64,000 nucleotides of DNA from Iris pallida (GCA_029216955.1 JANAVB010003999.1:4678572-4742571), one strand, 5' to 3'. Counted from the first letter of the stretch, positions 1-11,356 are shown. Made by a program: numbers and translations. Notes: generated from the sequence alone by a model not told the origin.

Positions 1-1
1 G

Positions 2-400
2 GGGTCTCCTATTTTTTGGAAGACCAAGAAGCAATATATTATTTCCCGATCTTCTGCTGAAGCTGAATACCGATCTTTTGTTGCGCTTGTTTGTGAGTTG
101 AAATGGTTGAAGGAGTTATTGGTGTGTTTGGGCGTTCGCCAGAAGTCTGCTATGTCGGTGTATTGTTACAGTCAGTCCGACCTGCACCTGGCTCAGAACC
201 CGGTATTTCATGAGCGCAGTAAGCATATTGAGGTAGATTTGCATTTTGTTCGCGATGTCATTGGAGATGGCACCGTAATAGCCTCGCATGTTCCTACTTT
301 TTCTCAACTGGCTGACATCTTCACCAAGTCCCTTGGAAAGCAAGTGTTTGATTCTTTCCTTTCCAAGTTGGACATTTGTGACTTGCATGTTCCAACTTGA
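2..400 (+). pseudogene. Ty1/copia RNase H end (3' remnant)
   Basis: An open frame from the window edge to the stop at 398-400 encodes the C-terminal part of a copia polyprotein. Visible marks are the WKTKKQ stretch, the SRSSAEAEYRS motif of copia RNase H, KHIEVDLHFVRD, and the terminal ADIFTKSL block. The rest of the element lies outside the window. The usual QSAI-type segment reads SQSDLHLAQNPVF and remains in frame, so this part is not grossly decayed. It differs from the intact copia element at 1173-6878 and belongs to another lineage. Confidence 0.85.
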
Positions 401-525
401 GGGGGGTATTAGATTATATTTGTAATGTAAATATGGCCCATACCCATAAGTCCAAATGTAGACACTATATATATTGTAATAAACCCTAACAATGAGAACA
501 ATGCATTATTATTTTCTTAAAAAAA
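401..525 (+). repeat. Polypurine tract and 3' LTR remnant of the copia relic
   Basis: A G-run (GAGGGGGG) right after the stop codon is a polypurine tract. The next bases have the look of a short copia LTR ending near a poly-A stretch (ATGAGAACAATGCATTATTA around 490-510). The expected TG start reads TA, and the LTR end is not clear. No target-site duplication could be set because the left end is outside the window. Confidence 0.5.
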
Positions 526-970
526 AATGTATGAGATTTTAGATGCACGAAATTTGAAAACTCCTGCCAGTAGACTTGCTAGATGAGAAACACATAAGTA
601 TTTTAAGACTATTTTGTTCTTAAGAAAAGAAGAAGGAAAACTATTTCGTAAATATTTTTCTTGAGACCTATCAATATTCTTGGGAAAATATGGATTAGGT
701 TTTCAAGCTTGCTTATTCTCATATACTTCACTTTCAACTTTGGGCCCTTGTTCAAGGAAAAAAATAGAAATCAAGTAAACCCCAGTCAGTTTTTTTTATA
801 CTAAATATAGAATAATGCTGAATTTCACTTGACATCTTAATTTTTGTCAGAGGCTTCTCAAACCCCAGAAGAATAGTAATATTCAAACTTCTTCATTTGT
901 CCTTCGTGAAGGTAGATATGACTTTGAAGATTCTTTAATTTCTCTCATCCGCCAATCAAAGATAAGAACA
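526..970. other. AT-rich spacer, nothing recognised
   Basis: No coding frame, RNA gene or repeat with clear ends is visible here. Confidence 0.5.
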
Positions 971-1172
971 ACCATCTCCAATGGGGGTTTCTATCTTCCC
1001 TATTTCTATGGAAGAAATTTATTTTAGAAAAAATTTCTCCCAATGGTGATTTCTATCACTATTTCTATCCTAGGTGGCAATGATGTAGGATGGAAACTTT
1101 CTAGGAGAATTTCTACATGTAGAAACTCTCATAGAAATTCTCCTATCTCTCATGACAATTATTATTGGACTC

Positions 1173-1970
1173 TGTTGGAGTGGGTGGGGTTCCCAACCTA
1201 TGTGGAAGATCCTGGAGTGCGACGAGCGCCGTCCGATGTCGGAGAAGCTCGGGAGTAGTTGTTACTGCTGCTGCTGCCCCAAAAGGGGTTCTGGACCAAG
1301 TCTGCCGAGTTCGGGCCGAACTCGGTCCCAGGCCGAGTTCTGGCCGAACTCGGTCTGGCCGTTCCAGGGTTTGGCCATCCAGTGCTGGTTGCCCCACACA
1401 GAGTTCTGGCCGAACTCTGTGTGTCGGGGGGCTGAAGCGGATTTCAGGATGAGTTTTCATCATTGGATTTAATCCAACGGTCCAGGTTGGTTGCGGGATT
1501 AGGGAGATATATTGAGTTTTCTCAACCCTAATTCATTATCGCATTATCGCATTGGACAACACAAGTCTGAGAGAGAAGGAGGCAAGAGTGCCATTGCAAC
1601 TTCGGAGAAGAAGACGGAGGATCGAAGGTCGTTTTTCGAAGGAGATCGTGTTTCGGGTAATCTCTACTCGTCGTTCTCGTTCTTCGTAGCCTTGTGATCA
1701 TTGTTCTTGTCTCTGAGTGTTGTGGGGATCCGATTTGGATCGGGAGGAGTTTGTAGAGGGTGTAATTCTTCTATTCCATTAGTGGAGGCTTCTCAGGGTT
1801 GGACTCCGATCGTCCCGTGGTTTTTTCCCGCAAGGGTTTCTACGTCAAAAATTCTCTGTGTCTGCGTGATTGTTTTTGTGTGCTTGTTTTTGGGTTCATG
1901 CGTTGTTTGCTCGGTCCTCTCGCAGGTACTCTCCAGTTTGGGGAAAGGTTTCCGCGCTTCTTTCCCAACA
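1173..1970 (+). repeat. copia 5' LTR
   Basis: Starts TGTTGGAGTGGG and ends TTCCCAACA, so the termini are short inverted repeats (TGTTGG/CCAACA). It contains a cluster of inverted CCGAGTT/AACTCGG motifs at about 1304-1425. Small open frames inside the LTR appear in both copies only because the LTRs are near-identical; they are not genes. Confidence 0.95.
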
Positions 1971-1973
1971 GAG

Positions 1974-1985
1974 TGGTATCAGAGC
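1974..1985 (+). promoter_or_regulatory. copia primer binding site
   Basis: TGGTATCAGAGC, three bases after the 5' LTR, is the usual plant primer binding site complementary to the 3' end of initiator tRNA-Met. Confidence 0.92.
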
Positions 1986-2034
1986 TTTGGGTTCAAAGGG
2001 TGTCAGGAGTTGACAGAGGAACCAGAGAGGAGAG

Positions 2035-2784
2035 ATGGACGCGAAGCCGGTGCGCATGGTGAACCTTAATGGCACAAACTATCATTATTGGCGGAGCAAG
2101 ATGAAGGATTTGCTATTTGTCAAGAAGCTGCATCTACCTGTGTTTGCAACCGAGAGGCCCAGTAATAAATCCGAGGAGGACTGGAAGTTCGAGCACATAC
2201 AGGTGTGTGGGTACATACGGCAGTTTGTTGATGAGAACGTGTACAACCACGTTGCCAATATTGAGCACGCGAAGACGTTGTGGGATAAGCTGGAATCCTT
2301 GTATGCGAAGAAGACCGGGGTAAACAAGTTGTTCCTGATCCGAACGATGATGGGTCTGCGGTACAAGGATGGGGCGTCTATTACGGATCACTTGAGTGAT
2401 TTCCAGGGCGTGGTTGACCAGCTATCTTCTATGGGAGTCAAGTTCGACGACGAAGTTCAGGGACTGTGGCTGCTGTGTACCTTGCCAGACTCGTGGGAGA
2501 CCGTACGAGTATCTATGATCGCTTCTGCTCCAGAGGGCATGGTCAGTCTGGAGTTTGCCAAGAGCGGGGTGTTGAATGAAGAGATGCGGAGACGTTCTCA
2601 GGGCACTTCATCCACATCCCACCACTCAGAGGCACTTGTTTCAGAGAGCCGCGGAAGGGGCAAAAGCAGGGATCCAGGTGGTGGCAGAGACAAGAGCAGG
2701 GGGAAGTCCAAGGGTTGGTACGAGGACTCAGAGTGTTATCATTGTGGTAAGAAGGGCCATATCAAGCGGAATTGTTTCGCTTGA
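2035..2784 (+). CDS. copia GAG (nucleocapsid-like)
   Basis: The 249-codon frame starts MDAKPVRMVNLNGTNYHYW, a typical copia GAG start, about 50 bases after the primer site. Residues about 30-190 form the GAG/UBN2-like region. A basic Arg/Gly/Ser linker follows, and a CCHC zinc knuckle (C-x2-C-x4-H-x4-C, CYHCGKKGHIKRNC) lies near residues 234-247. GAG forms the virus-like particle in the cytoplasm and binds the element RNA. The frame ends at a TGA (2782-2784), but the same frame reopens into protease, so the stop is either a mutation or a leaky stop. Confidence 0.9.
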   Translation: MDAKPVRMVNLNGTNYHYWRSKMKDLLFVKKLHLPVFATERPSNKSEEDWKFEHIQVCGYIRQFVDENVYNHVANIEHAKTLWDKLESLYAKKTGVNKLFLIRTMMGLRYKDGASITDHLSDFQGVVDQLSSMGVKFDDEVQGLWLLCTLPDSWETVRVSMIASAPEGMVSLEFAKSGVLNEEMRRRSQGTSSTSHHSEALVSESRGRGKSRDPGGGRDKSRGKSKGWYEDSECYHCGKKGHIKRNCFA

Positions 2785-5337
2785 AAGAAGGAGAAGAAGG
2801 GCGACAAGGGGAAGCAAGAAGAGAACACTACAGCGGCGGCCTCGGTGCATGGAGGCGATGTGATCGTCGTAGGTGATGAGGTCATTACTAACCTCGCCTG
2901 CGATGACAATTCTTGGCTGGTGGACTCAGGGGCTTCAGCACATGTATCTCACAATAGGGCACTGTTTGCCACTTACACGACAGGCGACTGTGGCGTATTG
3001 AAGATGGGCAACGGAGATGTGTCGAAGGCGGTTGCCATTGGAGATGTGCATTTGAGAACGAAGACGGGTACGGTTCTTGTTCTCAAGGATGTTCGTCATG
3101 TCCCTGATATCCGTTTCAACCTGGTGTCGGTTGGAAGGTTGGATGACGAGGGATTCTTCAGTCTCTTCGGGAATAGTCAGTGGAAGCTTTCCAGAGGTTC
3201 GATGGTGATTGCCAGAGGAAGCAAGAAGTCCGGTCTCTACTATATGGAGGGGAGCGCAGAGGGGGCACAGGAGGTGAACGCAGTCAGTGACGCGTCTACC
3301 GAGTTGTGGCACAGGCGGCTCGGTCATATCAGCGAGAAGGGGATGAGCTACTTGGTGAACAGAAAAGTGATTCCGGGGCTCAAGTCTACAAAGTTGGAGA
3401 AATGCACGCACTGTTTGGCTGGGAAGCAAAGTAGGGTGTCTTTCCAGAGTCACCCAAGTTCGAGGAAGCCGGCGTTGCTCGAGTTGATTCACTCGGATGT
3501 CTGCGGTCCTATGAAGGTAAAATCTCTTGGTGGTGCTTCTTACTTTGTGACTTTTATTGATGACTGTTCCAGGAAGGTTTGGGTCTATGCCTTAAAGACC
3601 AAGGATCAGGTGCTGCCTACTTTCAAGGAGTTTCAGGCCTCCGTTGAAAGGGAGACGGGCAAGAAGTTGTTGTGTGTTCGGTCCGACAATGGCGGCGAAT
3701 ACATCCGTCCCTTTGATGCGTATTGCAGAGAGCAAGGGATACGACACCAGAAGACTCCGCCAAAGACACCTCAGCTCAATGGTGTAGCGGAGCGCATGAA
3801 CAGGACACTGATGGAGAGGGTGCGGTGTTTGCTGTCAGAAGCAAACTTGCCGGGCAGTTATTGGGGTGAGGCTCTTCTCACAGCTGCTTATATTATTAAT
3901 TTGTCTCCTAGTGCTCCTTTGCAGGGTGATGTGCCTGACAAAGTATGGTACGGCAAGGAGCCGTCATACAGTCACCTGCGGGCGTTTGGTTGTAAAGCCT
4001 TCGTGCATGTACCGAAGGACGAGAGGACCAAACTTGAGCCGAAGACGAGGCGATGCGTCTTTGTCGGCTACGGTCGGGATGAGTTTGGCTATAGACTCTA
4101 CGACCCAGTGGAAGGAAAGCTCTACAGAAGCAGGGACGTGGTGTTCGTCGAGGATCAGACCATGACCAACACTCAGGATTCCGAGACGCCTTCTGAGGCT
4201 GAGGAATTGCCTGAGTTAGAGTCATTTCGCTTCGAGCAGTTTCCAGAGGACATCGCAGAGGATCCAATTATGGGGGAGCCGGTACATGGAGTTGCTCCCA
4301 ACCTTGATCATCAGCCTGCTGATGGTGGTCAGGGTGTCCCTCAGGAGGATGAGCATGCCGGAGAGGTAGTTCCTGAAGGGGAGGAGGCTGTCGGTATACA
4401 GCCAGCACCAGTGGCTCCACTGAGAAGGAGCAACAGGGATCGTCGACCATCTACGAGATACTCGCCGGATGAGTATGTGCTACTGACTGATGGGGGAGAG
4501 CCCGAAAGTTTCGTAGAGGCTATGGAAGACGAACACAGGCAGGAGTGGATGGTGGCTATGCAGGAGGAGATGAGTTCCTTGCACACCAATTCTACTTATG
4601 ATCTGGTGCGGTTGCCAAAGGGCAAGAAGGCTTTGAAGAATCGATGGGTGTTCAGAGTGAAGCAGACGGATGATGCTACTCGCCCTCGATACAAAGCGAG
4701 ACTGGTAGTCAAGGGCTACGGTCAGTGGAAAGGCGTGGATTATGATGAAATCTTTTCGCCTGTCGTCAAGCATTCGTCTATTCGGGTGGTGCTAGCATTA
4801 GCAGCCAGTTTTGACTTGGAGGTCGAGCAGATGGATGTGAAGACGGTGTTCCTTCACGGTGATCTTGAGGAGGAGTTGTACATGGAGCAGCCGGAGGGAT
4901 TCTGTGAGAAGGGCAAGTCACATTTGGTCTGTCGGTTGAGGAAGAGCTTGTATGGTCTGAAGCAGGCTCCGAGGCAGTGGTACAGAAAGTTCGAGTCGTT
5001 TATGGGGGAGCATGGTTATGCACGGACGACGTCGGACCATTGTGCATTTGTGAGGTACTTTGCCGATGATGATTTTATCATCTTATTGCTCTATGTTGAT
5101 GATATGCTATTAGTGGGTCGGAATGCCACTAGGATAGCGGAGTTGAAGCGCCAACTGGGCGCAGCCTTCTCTATGAAGGATTTGGGCGCAGCGAAGACTA
5201 TTCTTGGGATGGAGATCAGCCGAGAGAGAGTCCAAGCTGCTACACTTGTCCCAAAAGAAGTACATTCACCGGGTACTTCAGCGTTTCGGGATGGACGGGT
5301 CGAAGAAAGTGAGTTCCCCCCTCGCGGCTCACTTTAA
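2785..5337 (+). pseudogene. copia POL: protease, integrase, RT (frameshifted)
   Basis: It is in the same frame as GAG after the TGA; the first in-frame ATG is at 2845. Counting from that Met: protease WLVDSGASAH near residue 27; integrase zinc residues H156, H161, C187, C190; integrase DDE residues D218, D281, E316 (35 apart, as in the family); RT with MDVKTVFLHG near 663 and the catalytic YVDD at 750-753. At about 5222-5232 the frame slips in a GA-rich run, so the last ~35 residues of this frame are nonsense. RT, RNase H and integrase would copy and insert the element. All seen catalytic residues are present, so the lesions look recent. Confidence 0.9.
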
Positions 5338-6061
5338 GCTCACTGAGGAACAGTGTCCATCTACCGAGGACGAAAAGGAAGATATGGAGCGGGTTCCATA
5401 TGCTTCAGCTGTGGGAAGCCTTATGTATGCTATGGTGTGTACGAGGCCAGATATTGCTCATGCAGTTGGTACGGTTAGCAGGTATCTTTCGAATCCTGGA
5501 AGGGTACACTGGAGTGCGGTCAAGTGGATTCTACGATATCTTCAGGGCACTGCTGGTTGGAGACTTTCCTTTGGTGGTGACGAGCCGAAGCTGGTTGGGT
5601 ATACCGACGCTGATATGGCTGGAGATGTAGACACGAGGCGATCGACTTCAGGCTACGTGATGATGTTTGCGGGAGGAGCAGTGTCGTGGCAGTCGCGGTT
5701 GCAGAAGTGTGTTGCCTTGTCGACGACAGAGGCAGAGTACATTGCGGCGACGGAGGCTTGTAAGGAGCTGTTGTGGATGAAGAAGCTGTTGCAGGAAATG
5801 GGACTGAAGCAAGAGCAGTATACTTTGCTTTGCGACAGTCAGAGTGCGATCCACCTTGTGAAGAATCAGACGTTTCATAGCCGGTCCAAGCACATCGAGA
5901 CCCGGTATCATTGGATACGGGATGTGGTTGAGAAGAAGGACGCGGAGCTTGAGAAGGTGCATACAGATGACAACGGAGCTGATATGTTCACGAAGATTCT
6001 ACCAAGGGGGAAGTTTGAGTACTGCAGGCAGATCGTCGGGATGACGACGTCCTCCCCATAG
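5204..6061 (+). pseudogene. copia POL: end of RT and RNase H
   Basis: This second frame (+1 relative to the first) carries the remainder. It includes QKKYIHRVLQRFGM and the copia block VGYTDADMAGD with RSTSGYV. RNase H marks follow: ALSTTEAEYIAATEA, CDSQSAIHLVKN and SKHIETRYHWIRD, then ADMFTKILPR near the end. It stops at 6059-6061, just before the polypurine tract. The true junction with the upstream frame is near 5225-5232; the ATG at 5204 is not a real start. Confidence 0.9.
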
Positions 6062-6063
6062 TT

Positions 6064-6078
6064 GTGAAGGGGGAGATT
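6064..6078 (+). promoter_or_regulatory. copia polypurine tract
   Basis: GTGAAGGGGGAGATT lies directly before the 3' LTR, as expected for the plus-strand DNA primer. Confidence 0.85.
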
Positions 6079-6878
6079 TGTTGGAGTGGGTGGGGTTCCC
6101 AACCTATGTGGAGAAGATCCCGGAGTGCGACGAGCGCCGTCCGATGTCGGAGAAGCTCGGGAGTAGTTGTTACTGCTGCTGCTGCCCCAAAAGGGGTTCT
6201 GGACCAAGTCTGCCGAGTTCGGGCCGAACTCGGTCCCAGGCCGAGTTCTGGCCGAACTCGGTCTGGCCGTTCCAGGGTTTGGCCATCCAGTGCTGGTTGC
6301 CCCACACAGAGTTCTGGCCGAACTCTGTGTGTCGGGGGGCTGAAGCGGATTTCAGGATGAGTTTTCATCATTGGATTTAATCCAACGGTCCAGGTTGGTT
6401 GCGGGATTAGGGAAATATATTGAGTTTTCTCAACCCTAATTCATTATCGCATTATCGCATTGGACAACACAAGTCTGAGAGAGAAGGAGACAAGAGTGCC
6501 ATTGCAACTTCGGAGAAGAAGACGGAGGATCGAAGGTCGTTTTTCGAAGGAGATCGTGTTTCGGGTAATCTCTACTCGTCGTTCTCGTTCTTCGTAGCCT
6601 TGTGATCATTGTTCTTGTCTCTGAGTGTTGTGGGGATCCGATTTGGATCGGGAGGAGTTTGTAGAGGGTGTAATTCTTCTATTCCATTAGTGGAGGCTTC
6701 TCAGGGTTGGACTCCGATCGTCCCGTGGTTTTTTCCCGCAAGGGTTTCCACGTCAAAAATTCTCTGTGTCTGCGTGATTGTTTTTGTGTGCTTGTTTTTG
6801 GGTTCGTGCGTTGTTTGCTCGGTCCTCTCGCAGGTACTCTCCGGTTTGGGGAAAGGTTTCCGCGCTTCTTTCCCAACA
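6079..6878 (+). repeat. copia 3' LTR
   Basis: Near-identical to the 5' LTR. Seen differences are a 2-bp insertion and a C/T change near its start (GTGGAGAAGATCCCGG against GTGGAAGATCCTGG) and five scattered transitions. It is followed by the target duplication GACTC and then by the right half of the MITE. Confidence 0.95.
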
Positions 6879-7063
6879 GACTCCACACCATTAAATTGGT
6901 CCTTTTACTATGTGACACATAGGATAGAAATAGAGAACCATTGGAGAACATTTTTCTACAATTTCTATGTAGAAACTCTTCCAACTAGGATAGAAATATT
7001 CTTAAAGTATAATGCCAAAGTAGGCTAAGAACTCAATTTTAGAAATCACCATTGGAGATGGTC

Positions 7064-7577
7064 TAAGAAGACAGTGGCGGTCGTTTGTCCTCTAGTGTGG
7101 TTCCTTGTCATCGTAAAAGTTCTCGGTATATAAAAAAAAAAAGACTTTCTTAGCAAAACTTTTCTTCGTTACTTCCAAGACGATTATTTAATCTAGTTCT
7201 CTAAGCTGGTATAAAATCAAGATGCAGAAGTAAATAAGCCCATTATTAATACTGAAATGATATTTTATTCGTAGTTAGTAATCGTGGACATGACCGTAGA
7301 ACTCCACTAGCCCTCCGCCCTCCCTGCTAGCTCGGATCCGTCATCCAAAAAAATTTCAATAGAAAGCCGACAGGTGTCGGACAAGTCAAAACTGCAAACT
7401 AATGCTACGGACAACGTAGCAGTGTCCTTATTAATACATCTTGAACTGTACATGTGCAGAACAGTATCTTACAATCTGGTATGAGCAGAAGTAACTTATG
7501 CAATGATAACGAGCCAAACTAGAGGCGGTAATCCAGAAGCCTACGAGAACCGATATTCATCGGCAAATAACTTTAAA
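7064..7577. other. Spacer, nothing recognised
   Basis: No frame, RNA gene or terminal repeat that I can support. Confidence 0.4.
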
Positions 7578-7965
7578 GGCTAAATTATCCTAATGCCACT
7601 CTAACTATGGCGTTTGGGTGTGTTTGACACCTTGACTTTTCTTGACTATTGATCTTTTGAAGCACATTTTATCAATTGTGAAACACGTCAGGACCATCTC
7701 AAAAAAATATCTGACAATACAAGTATTTAAATTGCTCATTTGTACTACAATATATGCTTTTGAAGTGATATTGATGTGCTTCAAAATTGACGAAAAATAT
7801 TTCAAAAGAGCAATTTATGAAATTGGAGTGTCAATATCTAGCAGTAAAAAGTTAAAGTGTGAGTAATTTATGAAGTTGGGGTGCCAAAATCGAGCAATAA
7901 AAAGTTAAAACGTCAAAAACTTTCGAACGCTATTAGTTGTAGGTGCCACTAGGTTAATTTAGGCC
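7578..7965. mobile_element. MULE-like MITE
   Basis: The ends form an imperfect inverted repeat of about 40 bp: GGCTAAATTATCCTAATG on the left matches the complement of the right end, GGTTAATTTAGGCC. The interior is AT-rich and non-coding. No convincing 9-bp target duplication was found, so the exact ends and the superfamily are uncertain. The element at 55639-63392 has the same style of end. Confidence 0.6.
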
Positions 7966-8412
7966 AAGATTCCTGGAATCAGGACGATGGGAAAGAAAAA
8001 TTATTCATTTTTTGGTTGTCAAAAAATTGAACAGAAAAAAAAATTTTGAAAGTAAAAGAAAAAAGAGAAAAATGGTTACCCCACCTAATCCAAGAATTCA
8101 CATTTCGTTCCAATTTTCGTGATATTTTCAAACACTGAAAAAAATTAATAAAGAACAACAATTTAGCAAATAAAATAAAATAAAAGAAAAGGAGAGAAAA
8201 GAATTGATTTCCTTTCCTTTCCTTTCCTTTCCTTTCCACGAACCCAACGAAGGCCTAAATGATACTCCAGACAAAATCCATCCATCACCCGCACATGCAA
8301 TCGCGCGTCTCGTGCTCTCTCTCCATCCACAAAGTGGCGCATGTGGGAAGTTCTTATATGTGGACCGCTTGAGGATAGCAGTGCCCATCTGTACTACTTT
8401 ACTAGCCATACC
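7966..8412. repeat. Spacer with a (CCTTT)n microsatellite
   Basis: A run of about six CCTTT units lies at 8208-8237, within AT-rich sequence. Bases about 8335-8420 may belong to an old host exon (see finding on the reading frame across two hAT sites). Confidence 0.6.
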
Positions 8413-8516
8413 CCTACGATTAGGGGTGAGAATTATTCGGTTTGGAACCGAAAATCGAATCGAACCGAATCGAATAAGAAATTCGGTTCGGTTTTGAAAA
8501 AAATCGGTTCGGTTTC

Positions 8517-11356
8517 TGTAACGCCCCAGAACCAGAATACTGGAGAGCGGGGGCATACACAGCCAGCTACGTATATCGAAATGGAAAACACCTCGGTATA
8601 CGGTCACGGCTGTCTAGAAATATGAGGGTTAACTACAAGCCATCAGTCTTCTGTGGTCATTAGCAAGCCTATTGTCTCAATCTCAAGCAAGCGTTAAGAT
8701 TACAAGATGTCTGAGCATCAAATATATAAATACAAGGCGTCCCAAATATTACATATTGGATGATCAAGCAGCTAGTCTTACAAAATGTCAGGACTAGCAA
8801 AGAGTACATCATACATGATCAACCCTAGGATCTGTTCATCATGTTTACAGCATCAAGAAAATGTACATACGAGCTAACAGGTGCTCGCCGGCAAACGCCT
8901 CAAAAGAATATTTAATTTACATATGAGTGAGCGGTACAAAAATAGAAACCCACTCTTGGCCCCGGTTTCTTCTAGTTGACACCATCGGGCTGGAACTGCG
9001 GTAGATCCTCGGTAGCTGCTCCAAAATCTGGCCATACAAAACCAGCTGGGTCAGACCCCAGAAAGAGCAAGTGCCACAAAGGAGGCCATGCACAAGAACT
9101 AAAACCAGCATATCAAGTCGGAATGAAAATAAAGGTACAAGAAAGAAATACATGCAATAGGGCGATAACTGGTCATAACATGAGAATATTCCGGTCTCCC
9201 AGGTTACAACCCTTAAACCAAACAAGGACCGGGGTTGTAACCCTTCGCCTGAATAACGCATGCGCTAGACCATTTATCTAAAATTAAAATAAAGACAAGC
9301 ATGCTCGGGATGAGAGCCAGGTACAGGGACTAGATCAGGCCTAGGCAAGACTAGGCAAGCAAGACAAGGCTAGACAAGACCAGACGCCAACCATTTCACA
9401 ACGACCAAGCAAGTCCTACGGCTTGATAAATTAACTAACTAGGGTTGTCACAACCTAGTTACTAGCAAGATGCAATGAGATGTTCCTACCAGCCACAGGC
9501 CCTGCAGACTATCCAGGCTACCCAGAACGCAAGCAAGAAGCTGGGTACAGGTGGGTACATTGTTCGAGAGACAAGTGTACCCTCAAGTACCATCAAGGGG
9601 TGCAACACCTAACAGTGTGCTGGAATTGTGCCCTACTCGTCGGCAAGCATCAATTCCCAAGGCCGCCCAGGTAACGGGATTGCCTGTAGCCGGGAAATCT
9701 CCATGTTCTAGTTTTGTGAACTAATCATTTACCTAGTCCGAATTCATGTGAACCTCTGGCCGTGGTACCCAGAGGTTCACGTCCTAGACATGATGCAAGA
9801 CTGGACCAGTAGATTAATCAAGCACAAGATGCACACCCACGGTGTCAAGTCACGTAGCAAGTTAAGTAAGCCTGCCTCAGCAGCTCAAGTTGTCAAGTTA
9901 TCATATTATCATGTCATGTTACAAGGAAGTGCGCCGCCGCGGGCCACTAGCAAGTTGTCAAGTTAACAGGTTCCAGTTATATAGTTCTAGTCACAATTTA
10001 TGAAAAGTCAACTCAAATCATGTCAAGATCAAGAAAATGGCAAAACTCCAAGTTGTGTCAAAAGTGCCAAGTCGAGCCAAGTCGTGACGTGGGCAACAAA
10101 ATCCTTGAAGCTCCAATTCATTAAAATAAAACCCAGAAATAAGCAGATACTGGGGGCACAAGGGATGCAGGTGCACCAGGGCAGGCCAGGTTGACAACAC
10201 TCTAGAGTGTGCCTAGGTTGAGAGCACTAGAGTGCGCCTAGTAGGCAGCACCCTAAAGTGCGCCTACCATGCTCACTGAAGTGCGCCTACAATAAGGCCG
10301 GCCCAAGTGCGCCTAGGTCATGGGGAATGAACCGCGCCTAGTTCATAGAATGAACTGCGCCTAGTCCATAGAATGAACTGCGCCTAGTCCATACAATGAA
10401 TTGCGCCTACCACTGATGGGACAGTTTGGCGCCCAGTCTGATGGGACAGATGGCGCCTAGTCGAGGATGGCCGGCCAACTGCGCCTAATCAAAGGAGAAG
10501 TAGGCGCCATTGGCCAACCGCGCCTAGTTCACAGAATAGGCGCCATCGACCAAGTCGAGGAGAACAGGCGCTATGAAGCGTTCTGTTTGGAAGAGGCGCG
10601 CAGCGCTAAGGAGCGTGCGGCCAAGAGGCGCACTTGCAAGGGCAAGCGGCCAAAGTAGGCGCCATCGGACCTACGCAGGGGAAATAGGCGCCATCGGCTA
10701 CCACAGAGTCATCTTCTTCCCAAGGAAGAACACCATGGCCGAAAACTTAGCAACATCACAACTCGGCCATCCGAGCTCCAAATCCAAACTTCCAAGGGTC
10801 CATCTTGGGTGAAATTTGATTCTCTACCACATGAGCACATCAAATCCCACCCAAGATCGGCCAAAACACATCAAAACATGTAAAATCCGAAAATGTAAAG
10901 TACAAGATTCAAGCTCCACAAAACCCCAAATCCGAAAATACAAAGAACTAAAGTTACTCCCAATGAGCTAAGCTAAGTGATGAACTCATGAAAGTGGATT
11001 CTCATGTTTGGCAAGATGCAACTTGCCTCTCTTCCACTAGGGTTTGGAGGATGGAGGAAGAAGGGGGTTTCTTGGTGGGGGAAATAAATGAAAGTAAATG
11101 TGAGGAGAGAGAGAGGGGAATGGTATTAAATGGTGGTGGTGGGGTGAGCTTGAGGGGTAGTATAGGTTAGGGTGGTCCAACAATAAACCAAAATAGAACC
11201 AAACCATGCTAAACCAAGTCAAACCAAGCCAAGTCTCCTCAAAAATAAAACCGAGCAAAATACGAGAAGCCAGGAATACTGCAAGTACAGAAAATTAAAA
11301 TACCTGATAAAATCAAAATACGCACAAAATACGAAATACGAGAAATGGGGGTGACA
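8517..11356 (+). repeat. Solo LTR, 2.84 kb, chromovirus-like
   Basis: Starts TGTAACGCCCCAG and ends GGGGGTGACA, flanked by a 5-bp duplication GTTTC at 8512-8516 and 11357-11361. The unbroken hAT sister at 41270-41729 shows the empty site. No primer binding site, polypurine tract, second LTR or coding frame was found inside, so a solo LTR left by LTR-LTR recombination is the simplest reading. TGTAAYGCCC starts and GTGACA ends are usual for long LTRs of plant Tekay/Del-like gypsy elements. It holds an unusual GCGCCTA repeat field (10195-10690). Confidence 0.8.
10195..10690. repeat. GCGCCTA motif field inside the solo LTR
   Basis: GCGCCTA recurs many times at 20-30 bp intervals at first in one orientation, with a near-perfect tandem unit around 10330-10405 (TAGAATGAACTGCGCCTAGT). 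From about 10500 the complement TAGGCGCC appears as well. The motif is close to self-complementary. Confidence 0.75.

Larger units (their letters stand above)
1173..6878 (+). mobile_element. Ty1/copia retrotransposon, nearly intact
   Basis: It has two LTRs (798 and 800 bp), a primer binding site, a polypurine tract and a full gag-pol order: GAG, protease, integrase, reverse transcriptase, RNase H. Integrase before RT is the copia order. A 5-bp target duplication GACTC lies at 1168-1172 and 6879-6883. The LTRs differ by six substitutions and one 2-bp indel by eye (about 0.75%), so the insertion is young. Two lesions break the frame: a TGA after GAG and a frameshift late in RT. The gag start and Tnt1-like zinc knuckle suggest the Tork/Tnt1 side of copia, which is tentative. 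Confidence 0.95.
971..7063. mobile_element. MITE split by a copia insertion
   Basis: The two halves (971-1172 and 6884-7063, about 382 bp together) match, in opposite orientation, the unbroken copy at 39286-39672. Terminal inverted repeats contain CCATCTCCAATGG, and the right end GGAGATGGTC is followed by TAA. Terminal trinucleotides near this copy and its sister (TTA/TAA) fit a PIF/Harbinger-type MITE, but no clean duplication was proved. It has no coding capacity. The sister copy acts as the empty-site reference for the copia insertion. Confidence 0.8.

Noticed and set aside
8517..11356. Complete non-autonomous LTR element rather than solo LTR
   Set aside because: No internal repetition of the start sequence, no primer site and no polypurine tract were found.
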